DNA from: Halicephalobus mephisto
Taxonomy: Eukaryota; Nematoda; Chromadorea; Rhabditida; Panagrolaimidae
Direction: 5' to 3'
Length of the DNA stretch: 64,000 nucleotides
Assembly (NCBI GenBank): GCA_009193035.1
Contig: SWDT01000058.1
Coordinates: 434,001 to 498,000, forward strand
Shown here: in pieces, positions 46,633 through 60,000 of the stretch
Layout of the letters: each line of letters starts with the position of its first letter
Position numbering within the stretch: the stretch's first letter is position 1
The notes under the pieces: generated by a model
What the model was told of the DNA's origin: nothing
Seen by the model: only the letters and a program-made list of their open reading frames with translations
The model's database searches: none
Made by a program: the position numbers and the translations under genes

Positions 46633-47470
46633 ACTACCTGATCCTTTGGTAAATCACAAAACTACAATTTGGAAAACAGCAAATCACATAAATAAATCAA
46701 TTTTAAAAGTAATGTCATTGTTGGATTCTTACAAATACATATCATCATTGGGACATTCAGTAATAATTACACAGTAATTAAGTGCAAATTGTACTCTAGA
46801 TAACGCGTTTTTAAGCCGAAGTATTTCATCATAACTTATTAGAAAACAGAAAATTAACTGAAATAGCAGGAAAATTTTTAATAATAAATATTAAAAAATA
46901 AAATAGAAAAAAATATTAAAAAGAGAGAAAATTTAAAAAATATTTAAAAGTAGAAAAATATTAAAAAGAGAGAAAATTTAAAAAATATAAAAAGCATTAA
47001 AATATTAAAAAGTAAAAAAAAACACTGAAATGTTAAAAAGTAAGGGGAAAATAATGAGGAAAACGATTACGAAATCACCGCAAAAAACCGTCCAGGACAG
47101 AACGCCAAACTTGCGATGTTTACCGAATTCAAAATCCTCTTTTAAAAATTAAATTTTTTCATTTTACTTTTATAATTATTTTTATAACTATGTCTATTTA
47201 GGTGACTATGACGAATTGGAAAAGTGATTTATAAAAATTCAATTTTATTACTTCCAAAATAAACTCCAAATTTTTTTGGTATAAGAAGCTCACACGATTC
47301 ATGGGCAAAGAATCAATCAATATCTGATGAGAGAACCAATGTCATTGACAAGGAAAATAAAATTGAGCTGAACTATGGCTGAAGCTCCGGGAAGTGAAAA
47401 AATAAAAACTGTAATTCCTGAAGATTTCTAAATTTGTACACTTCAAAAATTTAAATTTAAATAAATATTC
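46633..47470. other. 3' flank of ceh-32
   Basis: AT-rich, with an AAAATATTAAAAAGAGAGAAAA-like repeat at 46860-47050. No gene was recognised. Confidence 0.5.
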
Positions 47471-50400
47471 CTAAGTAGACGAGGAGGTTGAAGTGTTTGA
47501 GGGTTCCGAACTAGAATTTAACTGGTCCCGGGGGGAAGCAGGACCACCTTCGATTTTTTCTTCGGGATCTTCTTCCTCGACGATCCCTTCTTTGACTTCG
47601 GTTTTGACAGGAGTGGTTTTCAGATTCAGGATGTCGTCGATGGAGATTCTGGCTTTCTTCGGTTTGGCATCGGGATTTTGTTTTGGTTTTTCCTCCTTGG
47701 GCAGTAGACTAGCCAGATTCGGGAGTCCCTGGAAGAGGTTCTGGTTGGCCAGCATCTGACGCTGGAACTGCTGCATCATCAGCTGAATCTGCTCAGGATT
47801 CGAAGGAAGACCGGGGAAGAGACCCATTGCTGGATTCGGGAAGAACGGAGACATCATCGGAAGCGGAGGGAATGAGGGGAAGTTGACTGAATTCTGGGTT
47901 CCCTTAGGGGTCGAGGTTGAAGCTTGACTGAGATCCTTGGGGTTGTCTGACGAATCCGAGGATGGAGAAGCCACAGAAACACTGTCGTCAGCTTCATCGT
48001 CGGATTCCGGACCGGGGGAATGGACATTGTCGAGAAGGCTGCCATTTTGTCTGAAAAATTAAAAATTAAAAAAAAAATTAAAAAAAAACAATATTTCCTA
48101 AAAAAATATATTTTCCATTAAAAACCACAAATTTCACAAAGAACATTTGCATTACAGTAACTTGAGAAGATTTTATAACTAATCCTATCAGTTACCGTAA
48201 CAGAAATGTTCCTTGTGAAATTTGTAGTCTTGAAGAGAAAATTTCTTAATAAAAATTAAATACTGTAACTAACTCCTTATGGATAATAAACTTCAAAAAA
48301 AGATTCTCATTACAGTAACATGGGAGGATCTTATAGTTTATTTTATCGATTACTGTAATGAGAACTTTTTTATGAAACTTGTAGATTTGAAAAGAAACAT
48401 TTTTTTGGTAAAAATTCAATACATAGTCGATCCCTGTGGATAAACTTCAAAAAAATGTTCTCATTACAGTAATCGAAACATGTTATAAATAATCCTATTT
48501 GTTACTGTGATGAAAACCTTTTTATGAAACTTGTAGTCTTAAAAAACATTTTTTGCAAAAATTTGATATATAGTCGATCCCTGTGGATAAACTTCAAAAA
48601 AATATTCTCATTACAGTAATCTAAAGATATTATAAATAATCCTATTTGTTACTGTGATGAAAACCTTTTTATGAAACTTGTAGACTTGAAAATTTTCCAT
48701 AAAAAATGCAATATGGTAGTCGGTTCTTTATGGATAAAGATATCTTTCTAATTAAATTACAGCGTGGGAGAGATCCACATCCCTTTTCGGTGTCACTTTG
48801 CTTCTCCATTATGAGATTAAGGATCGTCCCGTTTTTCTCACCAGGATTCTTCCGGATAATGCTCATGCATAAACATTGGCTCTTCCCCAAATTTTTCTTT
48901 GCTTTACAACTTTCAAGGACTCGCTCGGTTCTCTCAATTAACGGCTAAATGCGGTCTTTGTTGTTCATCGCAAAATGAACACAAATGAAGCGGGCTAACT
49001 GTCAATTGAGCAGGACAAGAACAAACTCTCCAATAACCCGAGTTCTCATCAAAAACTTAATCGAGATGGATTTGTTGAGATTTGGATTTTCAGAGTGCTT
49101 GAGGGCATTGCCCAATTTAGTTACCGTAAGAAACAAAAATTTCGAAACAAAAAAGGGCGGGGATCGATGACAAACAAACCGAAATAGATCCTCCAATGAG
49201 CGCTCCGAAAATTTTTTGTCGGACATTTTCGAAACTCTCATCGTAAAGCGTAATTACGGTAAAAACGGAATTTTTAATTTCACTGAAAAATAAACTTTAA
49301 AAATGGATACTGTAACTGATATTTTCATTTTTAAAAATTGACTTTTTCAGTTTTCGTCATAAAACACAGAATTTTAATTCATTTGTAAAAAAATTAAATT
49401 TTTCGAAATTCGTCACAATATTTAAAAAAGTAAAATAAACATAGAACAATACCATATCCCTATCCAACTGTACACAATGTCATCCGACACCGATTCTATT
49501 TCCTCCAAGTACTGTAGCAAGTTTAAAAAGTTTAAAATTAAACAAAAATTAAAATTTTCAAAAATTTAAAATTGAATAAAAACTAAAATTTTTAAAGTTT
49601 AAAATTAAACAAAAAATAAAATTTTCAAAAATCTTTATAAAACTTAATTTTTGAAAATTTAAAATTAAACAAAAACTAAAATTTTTAAAAATCTTTGTAA
49701 AATTAAATTTTTAAAAATTTAAAATTAAACAAAAACTAAAATTTTTAAAAATCTTTGTAAAATTAAATTTTTTAAATTTACTGTTGAATAAAAATTTAAA
49801 ATTTTTGAGATGTTTATGTCCAGATTGTTCTAAAGCGAAACTGTACTTTTTCAAGCTTCCTGATCCCCGAATATTATTAGCAGCGATCTGTTTTCGTGAA
49901 GAGATTTGACTCTTTGACCGCGCTTTAATCTGTGTCCATTTACGTCCTGTCCTATCTGCCATATGTCCTTTCCTTGCCGCCCTTCTCATTACTCGAGATC
50001 AAGGAATTAAAAATAGTTCCCTACAGTAATCCCAGAACCATCAAAAAGTTGATTGAGTGAGACGAAGCTATCTACTTTGTTTGCAGTAAGACTCCTTTCC
50101 CCAGGCTAATGAACATTGAGTCTTCTCTCGTTCAGATGAGGAACGACAAAGGAACGAAGAAGCGCTGTTGCTGACGAAACCTCTCCTCTTCTCGCACACG
50201 CTAATAGCGGTTAATCGAATCGACCGCAAACTGCTATTCGCGACAATAATCGTCTTGTTCTTTTCAGAGAAGAGGAGAAACAGAGAAGATGCACGGATTA
50301 ATTGACACTACCGTAAGCCGAGATTTGTCCGAAATCAAAACAAGTATCAGTTAGAGAATGATCAAGTAAAACAAAATTCGACTTTTTAGTCACTAAAAAA

Positions 50401-53295
50401 ACTAACTTTTCTAGTACCTAAAAATAAAAAATCCAAATTTCTCAAAAATTAAAAAACTCCAAATTTCTCAAAAATTAAAAAACTTCAAATTTCTCAAAAA
50501 ATAAAAAACTCCAAATTTCTTAATAATTTAAAAAAAATTTTTTAAATAAATCAAAATTTGAAAAATTTCAAAGAACTCAAATTCAATCAATTTTGTCCTT
50601 GAAAAAATCGTTATTAAAATAAATACTGAAAAATCAAAATTCATTAATTTAAATTATTTTTAAAAATATTTTTATAAAAAAAGTAATTTTATAAAAAAAA
50701 CAATTTTAATATAAAAAATATCTTTAAAATTATATTTTTTATAAAAAATATTTTTATAAAAAATAATTTTTATTAAAAAATATTTTTAAAATTATATTTT
50801 TTATAAAAAATATTTTTAAAATTATTTTTCTTTTTGAAATTGCTTTCGAATTATTTTAAAAATTAACTTTCTTCTTAGAAATTACACTTTAAAGAATCCC
50901 CAATGTAGAAAGTTAGTAATTTTCTAAAGTTCGTATATCAAAACATTTACCTCCTGAAAATCAATAATCTTAACTAATGCCTTGAATTTGTACATTTTCT
51001 GTAAAAATAACCGGTTCCCCCCACAGGCAAGAAAATGTTTCTTTCTCATTTTCCTTAATCCTTGTCAAAGATCAGCGCAATTGAGCCAAACGACCTTCAG
51101 AAAGTGTGACTCAATTTTTAAGACATTTTGAATGAAGACTGATTATCCATAAAGAGGAAATGGATTCTTCCACAGCTCAATTACAAGTTATTGAAAATAA
51201 AACTTACTTATTTTTTGCGGCAGCTGCTCTGTCCCTTTGACGTCGATTTTTGAACCAATTTCCGACTTGCATGGGGGTCAGACCGGTGGCATTGGCCAGT
51301 TCCTTTTTCTTGGCGGGGGTGGGGGAGGGGGCCTTCAAGTAATGTTCCCTCAAGGTGGTTCTTGTTCGTTCCTTGAAGCAATGAGTCTTCTGTTCCCCGT
51401 CCCAGATGGTCCTCGGCAAAGGAAACTTCTTTCTGACTCTGTATTTGTCGACAGGTCCCAGGGGTCTTCCCCGTTGTTTCTCGGCTTCAATGTAGTGGGC
51501 TTCTTGCCACATGGACTGGAGCTTCCCGTGGTCTCCATGAAAGTGATTCGACTCCAGAATCCGGTAAAGTTCCGGGAATTCCCTAGTGTGGAAACAATAC
51601 AGTGCTCTAGCCCGAAGAATAGATTCGTTATGAGCGATTTCGGGTGGTGGGGGTCTGGGGAGGGAGTAGAAGAACGCCCTCAGGCCCTCGAGATCATTCG
51701 CTTCTTCCAACTGCTCACAACGTTTCACAATCTGCATTACCTGGAATTTTAAAATTTCTATTTTTTAAATTTTTTCGCGTTGAGATAAATTTTTAAATTT
51801 CCCGGTTTTATTAGCCAAATTGATAGCATAACTATCTCCAGATTCCAAGTAGCTTCATCGGCTTCTTGTTTTCAGTCTTGTTTACCAAAGCAGGGTAATT
51901 TCAAAACTAAAATCCAACTCTATTCATTTTTTCCAAAGTGCTCATTAAAATATGTTAGATACTTTTGACGTTTTCCCTAAATTATAGACGACAAGTGAAT
52001 TTGAAGCGCTCCTAGAACAGATGCAAAACGGTCAATTTATCCTTTCAGCAAAGTGGATTGGATTAAGGATGATTCTTCTCGTTGTCAATTTTTGTCATTC
52101 AGAAGTCTCAATTCAGAGATTTAACGGAGGGTCTTCGAACAAGACAAGCGGCTTTGTTGGAATCGAGTAAGGGAGCCGGAAATGCAGTTAGGGTCAACGA
52201 ACGCTCAGATTAGGTTCTTTCCGAAGCGTCAGAGTTGAGTTTCCAAAAATGGATAAAAACTGATATTTAGACTAAGATCAAAAAGAATAATAACGGAAAA
52301 TCCATCGATTAAAAACCATCCGAAAATTTCTCAAAATAGTGACTGATTTAGACGATTAATTATTTCATCCAGTCACTATCCAAGATTGCTGTTAGGAATT
52401 TTTAATTTCAATAAGAAAGTCAATTTTAATAGAAATCTCGAATAGTGACTAAAGTTGTTTAATAATATTTTCCAGTCACTATTCTAGATTATTATTGGGA
52501 TTTTTAATTTGACAAAAAACAGCTCCATTAGTAAACTTGGATAGTGACTAAAGTTGTTTAATAGTGTTTTCCAGTCACTATTCTAGATTATTATTGGGAT
52601 TTTTAATTCGATAAAAAACAGCTCCATTAGTAAACTTGGATAGTGACTAAGAAGTTGTTTAACAATTCTCCCCTAGTTACTGTCTATAGTCCCTATTTTG
52701 AATCCTAGTTATCCTCTTATGCTACTCTTCTCCATCTCCTTACAGCTCGCTTTTTCATAATCAAAGTATTTTAACACTAATGAAAGATAAAGTGCCATTG
52801 TTCCCCGCGGGTCCTGACACGCCATCAGACCGGGAGAAGCATTGAGCACTTATTGTTTTGGCCCAAGTTTAATCTTCCGAAAAGAACCCCGGCACGCGAG
52901 CCATTGTTCTCCAATGAATGAAAATTATAATCCAAACTAACCTCTTGAGGATTCATCGTGAATCCTGGGGTTGGCAATCCGGGGAATCCCATAAAGTTAG
53001 GAAGTCCTGGGGGGAGCATCCCGGGGTTCCCCTTGTTAAGCATCATCTGCCAGAGTTGATTCAACTGATCCAGACAATTAGGACCGATGGAGTTTGAATT
53101 GTTAGAGTTGTTCGTGGCAGGACTAGGAGATTCGGTTTTTGGAGATTGACCTTCTGTAGAACTGTGATGAGAAGCTACAGAATTCGCAGGGGATCTAGCA
53201 GGATCTGGTTTGGCTTCAGAAGCGCCAGATGCACTGCTGACAGCTGCTGCAGCCATCATCTGGCTCCACAGTCTGGCTGCTGCTTCTGGATTCAT
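47471..53295 (-). CDS. ceh-32: SIX-class homeobox transcription factor, SIX3/6 type
   Basis: Three exons in transcript order: 52942-53295, 51208-51740 and 47471-48050. They join in phase to give 488 residues and a TAG. The N-terminal 118 residues are Ala/Ser/Asn-rich and end in PGFTMNPQE. The SIX domain (about 120-228) starts [20 protein letters not shown] and contains [19 protein letters not shown]. The homeodomain (about 230-289) begins [18 protein letters not shown], a run diagnostic of the SIX3/6 (optix) group, and ends in recognition helix [17 protein letters not shown]. The C-terminal 195 residues are acidic, then Pro/Met/Gln-rich. C. elegans ceh-32 is the SIX3/6 orthologue and acts in head morphogenesis and head neurons; a nuclear DNA-binding role is certain, the expression pattern inferred. 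Introns are 1201 and 3157 bp. The start chosen is the first ATG of an exon with no upstream in-frame extension. Confidence 0.93.
48130..48700. repeat. about 150-bp tandem repeat in ceh-32 intron 2
   Basis: Four copies, each with CTCATTACAGTAA, AATAATCCTATTTGTTACTG, TTTTTATGAAACTTGTAG and TCGATCCCTGTGGATAAAC. Confidence 0.7.
48740..49240. other. GC-richer island in ceh-32 intron 2
   Basis: Complex non-repetitive sequence inside the intron. Short frames on both strands (for example 48706-48948 plus, 49002-49241 minus) lack family features. Candidate enhancer. Confidence 0.35.
49530..49800. repeat. about 61-bp AT tandem repeat in ceh-32 intron 2
   Basis: The unit contains AAAATTAAACAAAAACTAAA and TTTTTAAAAATCTTTGTAAA; about four copies. 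Confidence 0.65.
49850..50330. other. second GC-richer island in ceh-32 intron 2
   Basis: Balanced composition, no supported frame, flanked on both sides by A/T low complexity. Candidate regulatory DNA. Confidence 0.35.
51800..52260. other. GC-richer island in ceh-32 intron 1
   Basis: Complex sequence without frames. It holds ATTA-type homeodomain words and AAGTGGATTGGATTAAGGAT (about 52051). Autoregulation is possible but unproven. Confidence 0.3.
52320..52690. repeat. GGATAGTGACT / AGTCACTATCC array, block 1
   Basis: Three to four tandem units of about 110 bp. Each starts with TAGTGACTAAAGTTGTTTAA and closes with CCAGTCACTATTCTAGATTA; the boundary words are inverse to each other. The same words occur in the MITE composites and at 55691-56340. 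Confidence 0.6.
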
Positions 53296-53389
53296 CAGAA
53301 TAACTTAAAAATACAAAACTATACTTTTTAAAAAATATCCCACGATTCACGAACAATAGAATCCTTTTTGAAAAAGATACCAAGCTCAA

Positions 53390-53700
53390 TTCCACCGTAT
53401 GAAAACGGCCTGGCGCCGGCGAATGAGAGCGAGACATTTGCTCTTGTCCGTCGGTGTCGTTCACGCTATTTTGCAAGAAGGCGGAGTTTAGTCCATGAAA
53501 GCGCGGTGTCGGAGTCTTCTTCTGGCTGTTGATGACTGCGGGTATCGTATTTGCACTAAACGCTCTTCTGTGTTCACAAATCGAGTCGAGTGAGAGAACA
53601 TTGACTACCGAAGGTTAAGAGACTAAAGTGATGCGCCTTTTTCATCCTGGATCGGGATGGGGACGGAAATTGGAGAGCAAAGCAATTTCGGTATCCTTTT
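53390..53700. promoter_or_regulatory. ceh-32: ceh-32 promoter-proximal GC-rich region
   Basis: The 300 bp starting about 100 bp upstream of the start codon are much richer in GC than the flanks, with GGCGCCGGCGAATGAGAGCG (about 53412) and AGTCTTCTTCTGGCTG. No TATA box was recognised. A likely promoter and 5' leader from position and composition; initiation sites are unknown. Confidence 0.4.
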
Positions 53701-53759
53701 AAAGTTTTTTGGATTGTCCGCAAAGTGGATCTACAAGGACAACTAATCGAGAAAAATTC

Positions 53760-54330
53760 ATAACTTTTTAATCATCGTAAACAAGTTTGGAAGAAAATTG
53801 ATATATCAACGCCTTTCTAAAACCTTTAAATTCTATTATTTTTGACTTTTCTCAAGGTATTCATGTATCAAAATACTGTAAAATAGTCGTTAAAGAGGAG
53901 TGAATAACTTTCTAATCATCATAAACAAGTTTGGAAGAAAATTGATATATCAACTCCTTTGTGAAATTCTTAAATTCCATTATTTTTTACTTTTTTAAGG
54001 TACTCATATATCAGAAAATTATAAAACGATTACTTATGGAGTTTTAAAAACTTTCTAATTATTCTAAACAAGTTTGGAAGAAAATTGATATATCAACTCC
54101 TTTGTAAAATTCTTAAATTTCATTATTTTTTACTTTTTTTAAGGTACTCATATATCAGAAAATTATAAACCGATTACTTATGGAGTTTTAAAAACTTTCT
54201 AATTATTCTAAACAAGTTTGGAAGAAAATTGATATATCAACTCCTTTGTAAAGCTCTTAAATTTCATTATTTTTTACTTTTTTAAGGTACTCATATATCG
54301 GAAAATTATAAACCGATTAGTTGTAGAATT
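53760..54330. repeat. 144-bp tandem repeat, 4 copies
   Basis: The word AACAAGTTTGGAAGAAAATT recurs at 53779, 53923, 54067 and 54210, with GGTACTCATATATCAGAAAA between. Confidence 0.8.
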
Positions 54331-54359
54331 CCGATACATGAATACATCGAAAAAATTCG

Positions 54360-55690
54360 AAAATAACCCGTCGTCCCTAAAGCATGGGTGATACTTGTAT
54401 TGCTTCCTAAATCCTCTTTTCAAGTTTTGCCGAACAATAATCCTCCATTGTTATTCCATCGACAGTATCGGCTTGCATAAAATCTGTCAACGATCCATCT
54501 CAATCTCAAAGCAAAACAATTCACAAGAATCCACCTGACTGGCGTTTTCTCAGACTTCCTGTGAACCGATTCTGTTTGCTGAGAAGAGAATTCGTGTCAA
54601 ACAACCATCGACTAGCTTTTGAGTTAAGCCAATACTGACGACAATCGAATCGAGGAGCTTGTGAGTATCGAAAAGCACTCGACGCAATTTCGCGCTGTGT
54701 AGAACATTTGATCGACCTATGAGGATTTGCTTGCTGAACACGCAATTTATACGCTAAGATGCCGAGACAATAGGGAAAAGTTAATTCATTAAAAAAACGA
54801 ATTCTACAACTAAAAAATAAGAATCTTAAAAATTTCTAAAATTAATGAAAAATTTTCGTTTAAAAAGTCGAAAATTATTTGATTTTTTCCTAAAACGAAA
54901 AATTATTTCTTAATTGAGTAAAACTTTCGTTTCGAGATTCAAAACTTGTTAAAAATCACTATTATTAAAACTAAAAAAAGTTTATTTTTAATATTAAACA
55001 ATTTTCGTTTCGGAACTCAAATTTTTCCTTTTTCTACTAAAATTAAAAATTCCGTTCCTTAATTAAAGTACGATAATTACTTTCCAATCAAGACCCCAAC
55101 CCCACCCACCTACTCTCGACTTTCCCATGGCTCCATTTCCGCGGAAAAGATCGGCCAAGATTACCACAACTTGTTCCCAGCTCGGTGTTGATTGGATTTG
55201 TCTCTTCGTCCTTGGAATCAAGAACCGTAAAATCCAAAATAACCGATCTCCGTGTCGATAACGACGACTAATGGCGGCGTCACTCAACTCATTATGAAAC
55301 AAATTGAATATTTGCAAAAAAGAAGAAGAACAAATTGAGCGAGTTGCTACCGTAGAATGAAAATTGAGAATAAAGGAGCTCTTAGACGAGCGAAACTTTT
55401 TTCTCATTGTCAATGATCAAATCGAAATCGAATCAAGTCTTCTTTTGGAATCCAACATGGCAAAACTTGAGAGGTCTGAATTTTGGTCGAAAAGTCGTAA
55501 ATTGAAGTTAAAAAGGTTACTTGGGGAATGACAAGTTACCAAAAGCCCTCTTCCAGAGGCCAAGATTTCCTGGCATTATGGTAATCAGGTCTGGGGAAAG
55601 AAGAAAAGTAGCGAGATGGGTGAACATCGCCGAAAATTTGAGAAAAACGAGATTATCGAAGGCTTATTGATTTCGCAGAAAGCACATATA
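54360..55690. other. ceh-32 upstream region with GC-richer islands
   Basis: Islands at about 54360-54780 and 55060-55690 separated by AT-rich DNA. Frames here (for example 55063-55413 minus) show no domain or splice structure. Candidate distal regulatory DNA between two minus-strand genes. Confidence 0.35.
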
Positions 55691-56340
55691 GATAGTGACT
55701 AAGGGGGATTCTGTTGGGGAATATCTTTAAAATTTATTTTCAAAATTTGTGGATAGTGACTGAGAGGGATTCTGTTGGGGAATATCTTTAAAATTTATTT
55801 TCAAAATTTGTGGATAGTGACTGAGAGGGATTCTGTTGGGGAATATCTTTAAAATTTATTTTAAAAATTTGAGGATAGTGACTGAGGGGGATTCTGTTAG
55901 GGAATATCTTTAAAATTTATTTTCAAAATTTTTGGATAGTGACTGAAAAGGATACTTAATCGTCACTATTCAAAATTCCTATTAGAACTGATTTTTTGTT
56001 ATTAAAAAACCACTCCAATAATCGCTGGGATAGTGACTAAAAATAACAATTAATCGTCACTATCCAAGATTGCTATTGGAACTGATTTTTTTAAATTTAA
56101 AAACCACTCCAATAATCGTCAAGATAGTGACTGAAAAGAACAATTTCCTTGCAATTTTAGACACTATCCAAAAGTGCTATTGAAGTGGTTTTATTTTGAA
56201 AATATCATCTCAGTAATTATTTTGGATAATGATTGAAAAATGAATAGCTTTTTAGACACTATCCAGAAGTACTATTGGAGCTGATTTTTTACTTAATATA
56301 AAAATAACCCGAAAGATAGTGACTAAAGTACATATTATTC
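55691..56340. repeat. 61-bp minisatellite plus GGATAGTGACT array, block 2
   Basis: GATAGTGACT recurs at exact 61-bp steps (55691, 55752, 55813, 55874, 55935), each with GGGATTCTGTTGGGGAATAT. It continues into longer units with CACTATCCAAGATTGCTATT and AAACCACTCCAATAATCG. Confidence 0.8.
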
Positions 56341-57029
56341 ATTTCCAAAATAGCTAAACATAAAAATCCACTTGAAATCAAATTGAACAAGGACAAAATC
56401 GAGCCTCTTCTAGCCTCAACAATCTCGAATGCAATTTTTCGACAAAATTCCAGACAAAGGGTGGATCAAATTACAGTATCTCTGTTCTCAAAAATGTCAG
56501 AAGCGAATCAGAATGATAACCAAATCCGGCCCTCGAAACTGCGAAATTGGGTCTTTTCTCTAAGAATAAATTTGAAATCACTTTCAATTGTTTTGGTCAC
56601 GCTCGGGATTGCCGGAAAACCTGTCTCATTTTCCTCGAAGGGCCTATCTGGCATGCCAATTATGGACAGACAAATCATTATGTTTGGACAAGGCTCTTCT
56701 CTTTCATGACCTGGCTACTGAAACAAGTACATCCTTCAAAAAAGCGCGACAAATTGCCACTTTTGCCATCTGAGGACTTGCGCAATCAAGTCAACCACTT
56801 TACTCAATAGCCGATTGACTAATCCTTGTTTGCTTACCATGAGATTTCCCTAAATGAATCGATCGAAAATTGTTGACATTGAAACGGCACTCGTGATAAT
56901 GTATCGGGACTCTCGAAACCGACGCCGCAGCTTAGATTACTTGAACGCAACATATTGGAAACCGAGTTTGTTTTATTTGAGAGGATTGAGACTAATCTTG
57001 GTACAAGACGTCTCTTCTCGCGCTCAGCA
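56341..57029. other. spacer between ceh-32 upstream region and trehalase 3' end
   Basis: Moderately GC-rich. Plus-strand frames at 56383-57126 overlap each other and lack family features. No gene was called. Confidence 0.4.
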
Positions 57030-60000
57030 TCAACTTAGGACAAGGAAGAAAGTACTAGCACTGAATAAGGTCAAAATTATCGGGACTGTTTCTGTAGGAT
57101 TCTGTGATCCGTTTGAAGTCGTCTGATTTCCAGGAGATAAATCGTCAAGAGTGATCCTATCCGCGTAAGTAACCAGGAGATCAAGTATAGCTCCATTGGT
57201 CCACCCAAATCCGTCCTGGACGTTGTATTCGCCTCCTTTCCCAGGAATTGGGACTGATCCAACGACATCATACTGAAAAATCAAAGCTAAATTTTTTCAC
57301 ACAGAAAACTCACTTTTTCCCACATATGCCCTGTGGCGTTGTAAACTTTGTAATTTCCTCTGATCCACTTTTTCGCAATTTCAAAAGCTTCATCTTGCAT
57401 TTCCGGGGATTCCGACTTCCTCAATCCCTCGATAACAATGTGGTTAATGTTCCCCCAACCTGGAAATTATTGAATAAAAATTGATATATCAATCGATAAA
57501 CTTCCTCACCGTTGGGGAAGTCCCATTGTTGTCCGCTGTTGTTCTTCATCGATTCTGGGATTCCACTTGGATAATTAAAAGCATTAGCGTTCTTGAAAAA
57601 TTGGAAAACTCCCTCAGCTTTGGTTTGATCCAGGCTATTGTAGCACATAGTGAACAGCGGAGCAGCCAGAGGGGCGTAAAAATTAGGATTGTGTTTTCCT
57701 GTCCTGAGGTTGTAATCCAGCCAAGCTTTCACTGTATTGTTGTAGAAAACAGCATGGACAGCTTTTCTGTGCTTTACTAGCATATTTCTGTAGTATTCAG
57801 ATTTATTGGAGTTCAGAGCAACTTCATCGAAGAGATAATCCAGGATGTCCATGTTCCAGCAGAGATAACTGTTCAAATCCACCGGTAATATGTTCGTTGT
57901 TTCGATTGTCGTCAGACTGATGCCGTCCTTGAACCATCTAGTCGAGAAGTCCTGGCCTGATTCCGCCGCAGAAGCGATGTCTCTGAATAGCAACTGCTTG
58001 TCCGGGAAAGACGAGTTGTTCGCCGTATCGACGTCTTGTTGGTAAGATTCCGGTCTTGCAACATTGCTCCCGGCATGGTATCTGTATAATTCGTAATTTT
58101 GACCACTAATTGCGACGTTAATTTTGTGATTTGTCATCCAATAACTGAATTCCTTCTCCATCGTCGGCAAAAGCTGCTTCACGAAAGAAGCGTTACCAGT
58201 ATTTTCGTAAAACTCGTAAACCATTGGGATAAACAATGGTGGTTGGGATCTCTGGAGGTAGTACACACGTCCTCCATTGGGAATGAAGCCGTATCTGGAA
58301 AATTCATATATCAACTCATGAGCAAAATAAAAACATACGTTTCCACAAAGTCCGCATAGTTCAGAATCATCCTGGCCGCGGCTTCGTACATTTCAGAAGC
58401 CATCAATCCCTTGATAATCCAGTAAGCATCCCAGTAATAAGGCTCCAGGAAACGACCACCCGGGGCAATGAACTCGTATTTCACAGGCAGAAGGGAGTAC
58501 TGTTCTGGACGAGTGTTCACCGTCGGATCCATCTGAAACCTTCTTCAGTATATCAATTCCATTTAAAATTTACTTTTTTGCATAGTTTCTTCCAAATAGC
58601 GTTCAAATCCATGGCCCATTGTCTTAAAACCGAATCTTTGATTTTTTGAAGTTTGTCTGGAGCATCTACCCATCCAACTGGAACACATTCCAGGAGTTCG
58701 TGTCCAGGAGCCAAAAAGTGTTCATTCACGAATTCTTGGAGTTTATCTCTATCCATAGTTGTTATATTTGGTTCTTTGCCAAATAATTTTTCAAAGTTGG
58801 CCAAAGTGACGTTCGGAAGCTGCTTCAGAGGACTGTCGACGAAACTTTTGGAATCATTGTAAAGTTTCCAATAATTCACGGATTTAAGAATCCAACCTCC
58901 ACAGTAAATCCCGCTGAAATGAGTAGAATAAAAGATTCATGATAAACAAAGAATTCTCAAACATCAAAATCGAAGGTCCGAAAAATAAAAACTACAAAGA
59001 TCGATATCGTCGAAATTTATTTTATTCTTTAAAATTTATCTTAAAAGATTAAAAAATCTGGTGTTTTAAGAATTACTGCTTTTAACAATATGAGTTACAT
59101 TTTAAATTTAGACTATTATCGGAAAAATAAAATGCAGAAAATTGTTTAGGAATTTTAAAAGTTAATCAGAATCTTCGATTAGATGTAGATTATTCTAGAA
59201 TTCAGATTGAATCATTCAGATGACTTCTGGAGCAGGATACATCAAGGAAAAATAAAGCAATATGTTTTTGAGAAGTTACTGTGGTAGTGGATATAATGAT
59301 TTCAATATCTATTACAACTTTGATTTTTAATTTCTACAATAACATAATTTCAAAAATTCAATATCAGATTCAGAAGTTTTTTAATTTGAAAAAATCAGTT
59401 TAAAGACATTTGAGCATTACTGTAATATTCCTCAAATGCACATTAAGTGATCATCTATCAAATCCATAATCTATAATCTACATAATCGTCTTTATATTTA
59501 AATTCTACTTGATCTTTGTCACTTTGTTCCTGTTATCATCTTTGACGTCGTGGTAGGTTTATTCGGACGGTCAAAGTAGCGAACTCTCTAAAGTAGGACA
59601 ATAGGACTTGATTCAACAATGACTCACTCAGAGGGACTTCTATTGGGTTTAAATACCTCAGATTAGCTATCTAGAACCATGCTTTCAGGATTTAAATACC
59701 TCAAACTAGCTATCTAGAGCCATGCTTCCGGGGTTTAAATACCTCAGATTAGCTATTTAGAACTATGCTTTCAGGATTTAAATACCTTAGGTTAGCTATT
59801 TAGAACTATGCCTCCGGGGTTTAAATACCTTAGGCTAGCTATCTAGAATCATGCTTTCAGGATTTAAATACCTCAAACTAGCTATCTAGAACCATACCTT
59901 CAGGATTTAAATACCTCAGATTAGCTATTTAGAACTATGCTTCTGGGGTTTCTAAGACTTGCAAGCGCGTCTTTCCGTGTACCGACCACAGGATGTGAAC

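Noticed and set aside
51237..51752. A 171-codon plus-strand frame
   Set aside because: It is antisense to the SIX/homeodomain exon, whose translation matches the family along its whole length.
57481..57780. Plus-strand frames over the trehalase exons
   Set aside because: They are antisense shadows of exons that match trehalase signatures and splice in phase.
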